NCBI GenBank assembly: GCA_017615125.1
Contig: JAGAAS010000042.1
Location: 31,311 to 95,310 of the forward strand
Length of the DNA stretch: 64,000 bases
Origin: Bacteroidaceae bacterium
GTDB taxonomy: Bacteria; Bacteroidota; Bacteroidia; Bacteroidales; Bacteroidaceae
Direction of reading: 5' to 3'
How positions within the stretch are numbered: position 1 is the stretch's first letter; each line of letters begins with the position of its first letter. Positions 35,555-43,534 of this stretch are shown here, in pieces. The position numbers were made by a program, and so were the translations under genes. The notes under the pieces are model-generated. The model was given only the letters and a program-made list of their open reading frames with translations, made no database searches and was not told where the DNA came from.

Positions 35555-37201
35555 ATGAAGAATTTCTGGTATAAGGCTTTCGAGCTAACCTTATTGGCGC
35601 TCATCGTCTATTTCTTAGCCATACTTCCCCGTTCGTGCGAACGTCGCACCATCCGCGTCAACAACACGGATAAAATCTCCGCGCTCATCGACCTAATCAG
35701 CACGCACTATGTAGATACGGTTAACATCGATACGCTAGTAGAAAAGGCGATGCCTATGGTTTTGGCTGAACTTGACCCCCACTCCGTTTACATTCCGGCA
35801 AAAGACCTTGAGGAAACCAACAGCGAGTTGGCAGGAAGCTTCAGCGGAATCGGTATACAGTTCACTATTCAAAGCGACACCATTTACGTAAGCAACATCA
35901 TTCACGGAGGACCTGCAGAAAAGGTAGGGCTTTGCCCAGGTGATCGAATCGTTACTATTGACGATAGTCTCTTTGTCGGGCCTAAGCTCACAAACAAATC
36001 CGCCATAAGCCATCTGAAAGGACCTTCAGGCTCTGTCGTAAAAGTGGAAGTAAAGCGTCAAGGCGAAAAGGAACTCCTTCCTTTCTCTATTATACGCGGC
36101 AACATTCCCGTGAAAAGTGTAGAAGCTGCCTATATGATTAACGACAAGTGGGGCTACCTCGACATCACTAAGTTTGGCGAAACCACCTATGCCGAGACGC
36201 TCCTTTCTATTGCCAACCTCATCGGAAAAGGTATGGAGGGCGTCATCATTGACTTACGCGATAACTCGGGAGGCTATATGGGTGCTGCTATGCAAATGCT
36301 CAACGAGTTCCTTCCCAAAGGACAGATTATTGTCTATACCGAAGGGGAGAAGTCTCCGCGCCAATACTATCGTGCCGACGGGAAAGGATCCTGCAAAAAT
36401 CTGCCCATCGTTGTGCTTACCAACGAAGGAAGTGCTTCTGCTAGCGAAATCTTTGCCGGAGCCATTCAAGACAACGATCGTGGAACTATCATCGGGAGAC
36501 GTACCTTCGGGAAAGGACTTGTACAGCAGCCCTTCGACTTTTCTGATGGCTCCGCCGTACGCCTTACTATAGCTCGCTATCACACGCCGAGTGGACGATG
36601 CATTCAGAAGCCATACGTCAAGGGAAGCGATACCGATTACCAGCTTGATATCCTCACGCGTTACGAGCACGGCGAGTTTTTCAATCAGGATAGCATCCGA
36701 CAGAATGTAAGTGAAACGTACAAAACCCTGAATGGACGAACTGTCTACGGAGGAGGAGGCATTATGCCCGATATATTCGTTCCTCAGGATACTACTGGCT
36801 TCAACGCCTGCTATACTGCCCTATCTCGCAGCGGATTGTTCCGCTCCTACACCTTTAACTATACCGACAAGCATCGCGCCGAGCTTTCGAAATACACTAC
36901 GATGGAGGAACTTTACAACTATGTAAGCAAAGCAGGGCTTTTCAGCAGTTTCATTAGCGAAGCACGCCGCAAGGGTATCATCACCCCAACGGCAGAAGAG
37001 CTTGACGAAGCACGCAAGAACATCTCCACCGTTCTCTACGGTAATGTCATCTACAACATTTTAGGAATGGAAGAATACCTTCGCTTCCTCAATCAAAGCG
37101 ACCCTGTTGTCCTCAAGGCTATTGAAGTTCTTGAAGAAGGGAAAAGCGTTCCTGAGAGCCCCGAAAAAGAACAAGACTTTCTCTCTCCGTCAGAAGCCTA
37201 A
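35555..37201 (+). CDS. S41-family C-terminal processing protease
   Basis: The 548-aa protein has an N-terminal membrane helix (LTLLALIVYFLAIL), an S41 N-terminal helical region, a PDZ domain near 95-175 (GIGIQFTIQSDTIYVSNII, AEKVGLCPGDRIVTID) and the S41 catalytic domain. The Ser-Lys dyad motifs are GSASASEIFAGAIQDN (catalytic Ser) and GRRTFGKGLVQQPF (Lys). A C-terminal tail of about 130 aa follows. It is anchored to the inner membrane facing the periplasm and trims exported proteins. A strong terminator follows. Confidence 0.95.
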   Translation: MKNFWYKAFELTLLALIVYFLAILPRSCERRTIRVNNTDKISALIDLISTHYVDTVNIDTLVEKAMPMVLAELDPHSVYIPAKDLEETNSELAGSFSGIGIQFTIQSDTIYVSNIIHGGPAEKVGLCPGDRIVTIDDSLFVGPKLTNKSAISHLKGPSGSVVKVEVKRQGEKELLPFSIIRGNIPVKSVEAAYMINDKWGYLDITKFGETTYAETLLSIANLIGKGMEGVIIDLRDNSGGYMGAAMQMLNEFLPKGQIIVYTEGEKSPRQYYRADGKGSCKNLPIVVLTNEGSASASEIFAGAIQDNDRGTIIGRRTFGKGLVQQPFDFSDGSAVRLTIARYHTPSGRCIQKPYVKGSDTDYQLDILTRYEHGEFFNQDSIRQNVSETYKTLNGRTVYGGGGIMPDIFVPQDTTGFNACYTALSRSGLFRSYTFNYTDKHRAELSKYTTMEELYNYVSKAGLFSSFISEARRKGIITPTAEELDEARKNISTVLYGNVIYNILGMEEYLRFLNQSDPVVLKAIEVLEEGKSVPESPEKEQDFLSPSEA

Positions 37202-37220
37202 GTCTTTAACATAAATACAA

Positions 37221-37258
37221 AGAGGAGGGAATGCGTTATTGCATCCCCTCCTCTTTAT
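37221..37258. terminator. Terminator after the S41 protease
   Basis: AGAGGAGGGAATGC and GCATCCCCTCCTCT form a 14-bp stem with one mismatch and a six-base loop, then TTTATT. It lies between convergent genes. Confidence 0.92.
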
Positions 37259-37270
37259 TATTTGTGTGAT

Positions 37271-37816
37271 TTAGAAGCCGAAGTTATAGGAAGCCTTCAG
37301 CACAACAAGCAACGAAGGAGAGATATACTCCTTTTCCAAACGGGTATTCACGCGCTCAATACCGAGATCCAAGCCGAAGTGTCCCAGCTGATAGCCAATA
37401 GCACCAGCGAAATACAAGCCGGCATATTTGTAGTTGTTGGAAGCACGCTTCGAGCCGAAGGCTGCACCAACCTTGCCGTCAAGATAGAACACCTGTCCTC
37501 CAGGAGTGAAATAGAGACGATCGTTCAGATAAACAGGAACCCAGTTGGAACCTCCACCGATTCCCATATTAGCGGAAAGACCGGCACCCGCATAGAAATG
37601 AGGAGTAGCAAAAGCCCCGAAGTTACCTTCCAGACGGAAAGCCTGTCCACAACTCTTGGCACCGCCATACACATAGCCCACGCCAATATTTCCCGTCATC
37701 CAGCTGGGAGCATTCCAATCCTCGCCGGGAACACCACGATAGGCATAATAAGCCTGAGCAAAACTCATCGAGCTGCAAAAAAGCAGCAACAAAGCGATAA
37801 TAGATAGTTTTTTCAT
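37271..37816 (-). CDS. Secreted outer-membrane beta-barrel-like protein
   Basis: The 181-aa protein has a signal peptide (MKKLSIIALLLLFCSSMSFAQ) and a Gly/aromatic-rich barrel-like body (GNIGVGYVYGG, FRLEGNFGAFATPHFYAGAG, YAGLYFAGAIGYQLG) ending in KASYNFGF. The function is unknown. ATG 37816 is used because the longer frame starts at 37873, inside the promoter (37855-37885). Confidence 0.82.
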   Translation of the reverse strand: MKKLSIIALLLLFCSSMSFAQAYYAYRGVPGEDWNAPSWMTGNIGVGYVYGGAKSCGQAFRLEGNFGAFATPHFYAGAGLSANMGIGGGSNWVPVYLNDRLYFTPGGQVFYLDGKVGAAFGSKRASNNYKYAGLYFAGAIGYQLGHFGLDLGIERVNTRLEKEYISPSLLVVLKASYNFGF

Positions 37817-37854
37817 ATTTAGATATCTAAAAGTTAAACGATTTTCTTTGCTGA

Positions 37855-37885
37855 CAAAATTAGTGTAAAGCAAGAGGAAAACAAA
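37855..37885 (-). promoter_or_regulatory. Promoter (TTTG-N19-TAATTTTG)
   Basis: On the minus strand, TTTG (complement of 37882-37885) and TAATTTTG (complement of 37855-37862), 39 bp before the barrel protein start. Confidence 0.75.
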
Positions 37886-37943
37886 ACAAATTCAATTTAT
37901 TTTTTCTGATACAGACTTTACGATTGAAAAGGGAGTTCAAGCA

Positions 37944-39227
37944 TCAGAGGTTGAAAAACGTTGTAAAAGCCTTGCAGACGTACTCTTGGTCGGCGATGCA
38001 GGCTGTTTCGCGCACGGAGTGCATTCCCCACATCGGGTTGCCCATATCTACGCCGCGCATGGGCAGCTGAGCCGTGAGGATGTTGCCTAACGTCGAGCCT
38101 CCAGCGCTGTCGGAATGATTGACGAAATACTGGAAAGGAACGCCTGCCTTGCGGCAAATCTCCGCAAACACGGCTGCCGACTCGGCATCGGTAACATACT
38201 TCTGGTTGGCATTTATCTTGATGACAGGTCCTCCTCCCATCACGGGATGATTCGTTGGGTCGTGTTTCTCGGGATAGTTCGGATGAACGGCGTGAGCCAT
38301 ATCTGCGCTAATCATGAATGAACGCTCAACGGCGCGGTAGAGAGCCTCGCTGCTGCCGGCAACGCGTTCGAGCAGATTGCGCAGTACAGGCGATGCGGCT
38401 CCCTGCTTCGTTCCGCTGCCCGTTTCCTCGTTGTCGAAGACGGCAAGAACCTGCGTCATCGAGGTTGTCTTGCTGTGGAGCATCGCGTGAAGCCCGGCAT
38501 GAACCATCGCCAGGTCGTCGAGTCTTCCGCAGGAGATAAACTCGTTGTTTATTCCCACGAGCGTAGCGGGCTGCACATCGTAGAGCGAGAGGTCGAAGTC
38601 GAGGATGTCTTCTTTCTTTACCTTCAGTTCTTCGGCTAACGTATTGAGCAGCAGGCTCCCAGCCTCCAGCTTGTCATTAATAATTCCCAGCACGGGAAGC
38701 ATATCCTTCTGCTTCGAGAGAGGATTCCCCTCGTTCACCTGCCGGTTGAAATGAATGGCAAGATGAGGGATGACGAGCAAGGGACGTTTCACACGGATGC
38801 GCCGCGTAACGGGATGCAGCGGGTCTTTTCCACGCAGAATCACACGCCCGGCTACGCTCAAGGGGCGGTCAAACCACGTGTAGAGGATAGCTCCGCCGTA
38901 CACTTCGGTATTAACCTTCACCACACCCCCCTCGCAAGGCATCTCGGCGCGAGGCTTGATGCGGAAGCCAGGACTGTCGCTATGCGCGCAGATGAGCTTG
39001 AAGCCCGCTTCGGCAGGAGCCTTCGAGCCCACGCGGAAGGCAAACACCGACGTGTGGTTCTTTGTGATAAAGTACTGATCGCCAGCCTTTAACTTAGGAA
39101 GAGGCTCGGCAGCATCGAGGCGGGTGAAGCCGTTGGCTTCAAGCTGGTCCTCCACATACTGGGCAGCGAGGAAATTTACAGGCGAGGCATCCAGCAACGC
39201 CATCAGGGAAGAAGCAATCTGTTTCAT
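37944..39227 (-). CDS. M18-family aspartyl aminopeptidase
   Basis: The 427-aa protein matches the M18 zinc aminopeptidases: ICAHSDSPGFRIKPR near residue 80, LSLYDVQPATLVGINNEFISCGRLDDL, VFDNEETGSGTKQGA and ISADMAHAVHPNYPEKHD, ending with GNPMWGMHSVRETACIADQ. These enzymes remove N-terminal acidic residues. It has no signal peptide and is cytoplasmic. It has its own promoter at 39321-39351. Direction is convergent with nothing nearby; the 3' end is close to the promoter region of 37271-37816. Confidence 0.95.
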   Translation of the reverse strand: MKQIASSLMALLDASPVNFLAAQYVEDQLEANGFTRLDAAEPLPKLKAGDQYFITKNHTSVFAFRVGSKAPAEAGFKLICAHSDSPGFRIKPRAEMPCEGGVVKVNTEVYGGAILYTWFDRPLSVAGRVILRGKDPLHPVTRRIRVKRPLLVIPHLAIHFNRQVNEGNPLSKQKDMLPVLGIINDKLEAGSLLLNTLAEELKVKKEDILDFDLSLYDVQPATLVGINNEFISCGRLDDLAMVHAGLHAMLHSKTTSMTQVLAVFDNEETGSGTKQGAASPVLRNLLERVAGSSEALYRAVERSFMISADMAHAVHPNYPEKHDPTNHPVMGGGPVIKINANQKYVTDAESAAVFAEICRKAGVPFQYFVNHSDSAGGSTLGNILTAQLPMRGVDMGNPMWGMHSVRETACIADQEYVCKAFTTFFNL

Positions 39228-39320
39228 GGAGAAGTATAACTAATTGTAGATTTTCAAGTTCCGTTCCGCAAAGGACACGACGAGCGCATACCTTCGCACG
39301 CATCGGTCCTTTCTTCTTGA

Positions 39321-39351
39321 CAAAGATAATACATTGCGGGAGGAGAACAAA
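39321..39351 (-). promoter_or_regulatory. Promoter of the M18 aminopeptidase (TTTG-N19-TATCTTTG)
   Basis: On the minus strand, TTTG (complement of 39348-39351) and TATCTTTG (complement of 39321-39328), giving a leader of about 85 nt. Confidence 0.8.
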
Positions 39352-39427
39352 ATAAAAACGGCTATTTTTTCCACCCATCCAAACGGGATGCTAAAAACCG
39401 TCAACACGAACTGTTTTCTTCCGAGCC

Positions 39428-39515
39428 AAATTTTTTCCTTCTCCATAAAGATTTTTCGAGAAGGGAAAATTTTTTTTTCTTTCTTCATACGGCGAGATTC
39501 TTTCTTCATATTTTA
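39428..39515 (-). repeat. Dispersed repeat family 1, copy 5
   Basis: The core is at 39486-39496 (minus). Read on the minus strand it gives ATATGAAGAAAGAATCTCGC, CGTATGAAGAAAG, an A/T arm, CCCTTCTCGAAAAAT and TGGAGAAGG. An open frame from the first ATG reads MKKESRRMKKEKKIFPSRK. It lies between the aminopeptidase promoter and the tRNA cluster promoter. Copy 6 has nearly the same arrangement. Confidence 0.88.
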
Positions 39516-39650
39516 CACTAGCCGACACACCCCTCTCGCTGGCCTTTTTTCCTGCTCTTTTTCCTGCAAGATTTAGCCGGGAAAAAGAGTGTCGCGACAT
39601 CATTCATTTGGAGAAAAACGCACATTTCTGAAAAAATTTTAGCGAAAATG

Positions 39651-39681
39651 TTTGCGGGTTCCCAAAATAGCATTACCTTTG
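39651..39681 (+). promoter_or_regulatory. Promoter of the tRNA cluster (TTTG-N19-TACCTTTG)
   Basis: TTTG at 39651-39654 and TACCTTTG at 39674-39681, 54 bp before the first tRNA-Gly. Confidence 0.82.
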
Positions 39682-39734
39682 CATCCGCTTTCGTCAAAGA
39701 AAGCAAGCGATATTTGAATCGTTGCATGCGTGAT

Positions 39735-39807
<73 letters not shown>

Positions 39808-39818
39808 CGCACGGGAAT

Positions 39819-39900
39819 GCCCAGGTGGCGGAATGGTAGACGCGCTCGTTTCAGGTGCGAGTGTTGAACAGACGTGCAGGTTCGAGTCCTGTTCTGGGCA
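39819..39900 (+). tRNA. tRNA-Leu (anticodon CAG)
   Basis: 82-nt class II tRNA: acceptor GCCCAGG with TCTGGGC, D-arm with GGAATGGTAGAC, anticodon arm CTCGT-TTCAGGT-GCGAG, a variable arm (TGTTGAACAGACGT) and T-arm GTTCGAGTCC. Confidence 0.95.
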
Positions 39901-39938
39901 CTTCTACGATTGCCAAAGCAACGAAAACTGACAGAAAT

Positions 39939-40022
39939 GGAGAGATGGCGGAATTGGTAGACGCGCTACTTTGAGGGGGTAGTGACAGTTATGTCGTGTG
40001 AGTTCGAGTCTCATTCTCTTCA
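39939..40022 (+). tRNA. tRNA-Leu (anticodon GAG)
   Basis: 84-nt class II tRNA: acceptor GGAGAGA with TCTCTTC (one G-U), D-arm GGAATTGGTAGAC, anticodon arm CTACT-TTGAGGG-GGTAG, variable arm around TGACAGTTATGTCG, T-arm GTTCGAGTC. Confidence 0.95.
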
Positions 40023-40031
40023 CCTCACAAA

Positions 40032-40057
40032 GGGAGAATAGCTCAGTAGAGCTTTTT
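40032..40057 (+). pseudogene. Truncated tRNA 5' half
   Basis: GGGAGAATAGCTCAGTAGAGC reads like the start of a tRNA (acceptor strand plus a shortened D-arm lacking TGG) but breaks off into TTTTT; no anticodon or T-arm follows. AGCTC-AGTA-GAGCT plus five T forms a small hairpin with a U tract. Confidence 0.5.
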
Positions 40058-40063
40058 CCGTTT

Positions 40064-40136
<73 letters not shown>

Positions 40137-40144
40137 CTGCCGAT

Positions 40145-40170
40145 AACCGTCGAAAGACGGTTTTTTTGTT
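40145..40170 (+). terminator. Intrinsic terminator of the tRNA cluster
   Basis: AACCGTC-GAAA-GACGGTT followed by seven T; a 7-bp stem with a stable GNRA-type tetraloop. Confidence 0.93.
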
Positions 40171-40257
40171 TTCATACAAGTCACCAACACAAAAAATCCG
40201 CCTTTTTCAGGTAAAAATCCCCAAAGGAAAGGTTGGCAAAAACAGAAATAATACGTA

Positions 40258-40265
40258 CTTTTGTA
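40258..40265 (+). promoter_or_regulatory. -7 box TACTTTTG of the GH95 gene
   Basis: TAnnTTTG match 68 bp upstream of the GH95 start codon. The -33 region is degenerate (TTGG). Confidence 0.5.
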
Positions 40266-40332
40266 GCCAGCAAAACATCACACGACATATACCTTATTCT
40301 ATTTAAACGCACCACAAAAATCATTCACAACT

Positions 40333-42729
40333 ATGAAACGATACATTTTCCTTCTGACACTTATCTTTTCGGCACTTGCTCTGGGTAGCTGCCAAATGAC
40401 GAAGCCTCAGCTGAAGCTGTGGTACAACCATCCTGCCAACATCTGGGAGGAGGCTCTTCCGCTCGGCAACGGGCAGCTGGGAGCTATGGTGTACGGACAA
40501 CCCGTCAACGAGGAGATACAACTGAACGAGGAGACCGTCTGGGGAGGTTCTCCACACAACAACACCAATCCTTTAGCTGCGGAACATCTCGGAGAGATTC
40601 GCAAAATGATCTTCGAGGGGAAGAATGCCGAAGCACAGGAGCTTTGCGGAAAATATATTTCGTCTCAATCGGCAAACGGAATGCCTTATCAGACGATAGG
40701 CTCGCTGAAACTCGACTTCACATTCCCAGGAGTCAAGGAAAACCGCTATGCTGACTCCACCCTTATCCAGAACTACCGTAGGGAACTTAACCTGAACACA
40801 GCCGTCACCTCCTCTTCGTTCGATGTCGACGGCGTCACCTATCAGCGCGAAGCCTTTACCTCCTTCACCGACAGCGTGCTCATCGTGCGCTACGCCTCAA
40901 ACAAGAAGAAGCACATCTCCCTCACGGCCTCTTTTGAAAGCCCGATGAGAGGAACAGACGTCACGATTGAAGACGGAAGGCTCGTCATCCGGGGGAAAGG
41001 CTATGATCACGAAGGCATCGAAGGGAAAATCCGCTTCACATGCATCGCCCAGATTGTTCCGACAGGGAAAGCTACCGTCGACCTTCAAGAAGAGGGCGAA
41101 AACGGAAAGAAGAGCATTCGCATCAGCAACGCCGACGAAGTATACGTGCTGGTAGCAGCCGGAACTAACTTCATCAACTTCAGAAACATAAGCGGCGACG
41201 CTGACGCAAAAGCCCTGCAGCGGCTCAACACAGTTAATGCTTTTGCCAGCAAACCAACGCTTGCCGAATACAAGAAGCTCCGCAACAGCCACATAGCTGC
41301 CTACGCCGAATGGTTTGATCGCGTCAAGCTGCGTCTTGGCATCAACCATCAGGCTCTCTTGCCTACGGACAAACGAGTAGAGCAGTTCTCCCAGACATAC
41401 GACCCGCAACTCATCGAGCTCTATTTCCAGTTCGGGCGATACCTGCTCATCAGCAGTTCCCAGCCCGGAGGACAAGCTGCCAACCTGCAAGGCATCTGGA
41501 ACAGAAGCCCGATGGCGCCTTGGGACGGGAAGTACACCTCCAACATTAACCTCGAGATGAACTACTGGCCCGCAGAAGTTACGAATCTTAGCGAGATGTA
41601 CGAGCCGCTTGAAAGACTTATCCGCGAAGTAGCCGTAAGCGGAAAAGAAAGCGCCGCCATGTATGGATGTCGAGGTTGGACGTTGCATCACAATACGGAT
41701 ATCTGGCGCTCAACGGGTGCCGTCGACGGTCCTTCCTATGGTATCTGGCCGACATGCAACGCCTGGCTCTGCAGCCATCTCTATGAACATTGGAAATACA
41801 GCGGCGACAGGGAATATCTCCAACGTATCTGGCCCATCATCAAGGAAGCTTGCGAATTCTATATCGACTTTCTCACTCCCGAGCCTAAGCACGGATGGAT
41901 GGTTGTGGCTCCGAGTTTCTCCCCTGAGAATTCTCCACGGGTAAACGGGCAACGCTCATTTTCTGTTGTTGCTGGAACGACGATGGATAATCAACTCGTT
42001 CACGATCTTTTCGCTCACAGCATTGAGATGTCTGCTTTTGTTGATGAAGACACGCTTTTCGTTGACACGCTTCGCACGCTCTACGACAAGCTGGCTCCTA
42101 TGCAGATTGGCAACTGGGGGCAGCTGCAAGAGTGGATGGATGATTGGGACAATCCGAACGATCACCACCGTCACGTCTCCCATCTTTGGGGACTCTATCC
42201 TGGAGACCAGATTACCTCAGAAGGAACGCCAGAGCTATTCCAAGCAGCTCGCACAAGCTTAGAGGCACGAGGCGACGCCTCCACAGGATGGTCAATGGGC
42301 TGGAAAGTTTGCCTTTGGGCTCGTTTGCTTGATGGCGATCACGCGATGAAACTCATCCGAGACCAAATCAAGCCCAGCATCGGGATGAGAGGACAGAACG
42401 GAGGAACCTATCCCAACTTATTTGACGCGCACCCACCCTTCCAGATTGACGGTAACTTCGGTTGTTGCGCAGGTATTGCTGAGATGCTCGTCCAAAGTCA
42501 CGAAGGTTTCATCCGCCTGCTGCCTGCTCTCTCTTCTGAATGGAAGCGCGGAAGATTATGCGGAATCCGCTGTCGAGGAGGATTTGAGATTGAAGATCTT
42601 CGATGGAAAGAAGGACAGGTTGAGCGTTGCAACATTATTTCTCATTGCGGAGGGCCTTTGAAAATAATGATTAACGGCGCACCGCTGGAAATCCAAACGA
42701 AGAAAGGAGAAAAAGTAGTCGTGAAATAA
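40333..42729 (+). CDS. GH95-family alpha-L-fucosidase/galactosidase lipoprotein
   Basis: The 798-aa protein has a lipoprotein signal (FLLTLIFSALALGSC) and the GH95 layout. The N-terminal beta domain has LWYNHPANIWEEALPLGNG and IQLNEETVWGGSPHNNTNP. The catalytic (alpha/alpha)6 barrel has LQGIWNRSPMAPWDGKYTSN, NINLEMNYWPAEVTNL, APSFSPEN, HRHVSHLWGLYPGDQI, STGWSMGWK and NFGCCAGIAEMLVQS. Known members remove alpha-1,2-linked fucose or related L-galactose residues by inversion, acting on plant hemicellulose or host glycans. No susC/susD pair is adjacent, so it is not in a typical PUL here. Confidence 0.95.
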   Translation: MKRYIFLLTLIFSALALGSCQMTKPQLKLWYNHPANIWEEALPLGNGQLGAMVYGQPVNEEIQLNEETVWGGSPHNNTNPLAAEHLGEIRKMIFEGKNAEAQELCGKYISSQSANGMPYQTIGSLKLDFTFPGVKENRYADSTLIQNYRRELNLNTAVTSSSFDVDGVTYQREAFTSFTDSVLIVRYASNKKKHISLTASFESPMRGTDVTIEDGRLVIRGKGYDHEGIEGKIRFTCIAQIVPTGKATVDLQEEGENGKKSIRISNADEVYVLVAAGTNFINFRNISGDADAKALQRLNTVNAFASKPTLAEYKKLRNSHIAAYAEWFDRVKLRLGINHQALLPTDKRVEQFSQTYDPQLIELYFQFGRYLLISSSQPGGQAANLQGIWNRSPMAPWDGKYTSNINLEMNYWPAEVTNLSEMYEPLERLIREVAVSGKESAAMYGCRGWTLHHNTDIWRSTGAVDGPSYGIWPTCNAWLCSHLYEHWKYSGDREYLQRIWPIIKEACEFYIDFLTPEPKHGWMVVAPSFSPENSPRVNGQRSFSVVAGTTMDNQLVHDLFAHSIEMSAFVDEDTLFVDTLRTLYDKLAPMQIGNWGQLQEWMDDWDNPNDHHRHVSHLWGLYPGDQITSEGTPELFQAARTSLEARGDASTGWSMGWKVCLWARLLDGDHAMKLIRDQIKPSIGMRGQNGGTYPNLFDAHPPFQIDGNFGCCAGIAEMLVQSHEGFIRLLPALSSEWKRGRLCGIRCRGGFEIEDLRWKEGQVERCNIISHCGGPLKIMINGAPLEIQTKKGEKVVVK

Positions 42730-42755
42730 CGACGCCAAAAAAGATAAAGAACATA

Positions 42756-42790
42756 GAGAAGGGGCGCTTCAAAATCGAAACGCCCCTCTC
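42756..42790. terminator. Terminator between convergent genes
   Basis: GGGGCGcTTC and GAAaCGCCCC pair around an AAAATC loop, extended by GAG/CTC outside. It lies between the GH95 gene and the convergent small acidic protein gene. Confidence 0.8.
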
Positions 42791-42812
42791 TATATCTGTT
42801 GTCGGAGAAATG

Positions 42813-43142
42813 TTAGATTTCTTCTTCCATTTGATCGCCATACTCCAACTCGCCGTTGACAACCTGAATCATCTCATCGCGAGTGAATGCGCCGATCTCA
42901 TGCTTTGATGCCTCTGAGACAAGGAAGTCAGCTACCTTCTCTACGTCAACATCGACATATCCGTCGGCATCTGGCTCTTGTTCAAAGATGCCGTGATCAC
43001 AATAGTAGTCGCAAATACTGTCAAGCAGGAAGACTAACGCATCATCACTCAATTTTTCTTTGAGCTCTTGCGAAATGTAGTTGCGGATAAACGCTATCGT
43101 CTTGTCGTCATCCAGATCTTCTATGTCAAATTCGTCTGCCAT
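42813..43142 (-). CDS. Small acidic protein of unknown function
   Basis: The 109-aa protein is strongly acidic (start MADEFDIEDLDDDK, end GDQMEEEI) and predicted mostly helical: IAFIRNYISQELKEKLSDD, LVFLLDSICDYYCDHGIF, VADFLVSEASK, FTRDEMIQVVNGELEYGDQ. No signal peptide or catalytic motif is seen. It is the third gene after dnaE and trxA on this strand, 27 bp behind trxA, so probably in the same transcript. I do not recognise a named family. Confidence 0.78.
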   Translation of the reverse strand: MADEFDIEDLDDDKTIAFIRNYISQELKEKLSDDALVFLLDSICDYYCDHGIFEQEPDADGYVDVDVEKVADFLVSEASKHEIGAFTRDEMIQVVNGELEYGDQMEEEI

Positions 43143-43169
43143 AATAATCGCCTGTTAAGTAAAACACCA

Positions 43170-43484
43170 TTAAAGCAAAGCCTTTATCTTCTCTTCAAGC
43201 ACTCCCCGTGGAGCATTTCCCACTTGTTTGTCGACAAGCTTTCCATCCTTCAGGAAAACGACTGTCGGAATATTACGCACACTGAACTCAATAGGCAAGT
43301 TAACCGAACCGTCAACATCGCACTTACCAAAAATAATGCCCTGCGGCTCATACTCCTCTGCAAGAGCTTCCATCGTAGGAGCTAAAGCCCGGCAAGGACC
43401 ACACCAAGTAGCCCAGAAATCTAACACAACAGGTTTTCCGACCGAAAGGTACTGCTGAAAATTGTCGTCTGTAATCTCAATCAT
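43170..43484 (-). CDS. trxA: Thioredoxin
   Basis: The 104-aa protein is a cytoplasmic-type thioredoxin with the redox motif [15 protein letters not shown] (Cys-Gly-Pro-Cys), then cis-Pro in [11 protein letters not shown]. It reduces disulfides with NADPH via thioredoxin reductase. ATG 43484 ([13 protein letters not shown]) is chosen; the frame extends upstream to 43523, but a TATATTTG box (43521-43528) lies there. It lies between dnaE and the small acidic protein. Confidence 0.95.
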   Translation of the reverse strand: MIEITDDNFQQYLSVGKPVVLDFWATWCGPCRALAPTMEALAEEYEPQGIIFGKCDVDGSVNLPIEFSVRNIPTVVFLKDGKLVDKQVGNAPRGVLEEKIKALL

Positions 43485-43520
43485 AATTATTGTTGATTTA
43501 TTGTTTATCGAATTGCGGAG

Positions 43521-43528
43521 CAAATATA
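43521..43528 (-). promoter_or_regulatory. -7 box TATATTTG of trxA
   Basis: TAnnTTTG match, 37 bp upstream of the trxA start and directly after the dnaE stop codon; trxA can thus be transcribed apart from dnaE. Confidence 0.55.
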
Positions 43529-43534
43529 CGATTT

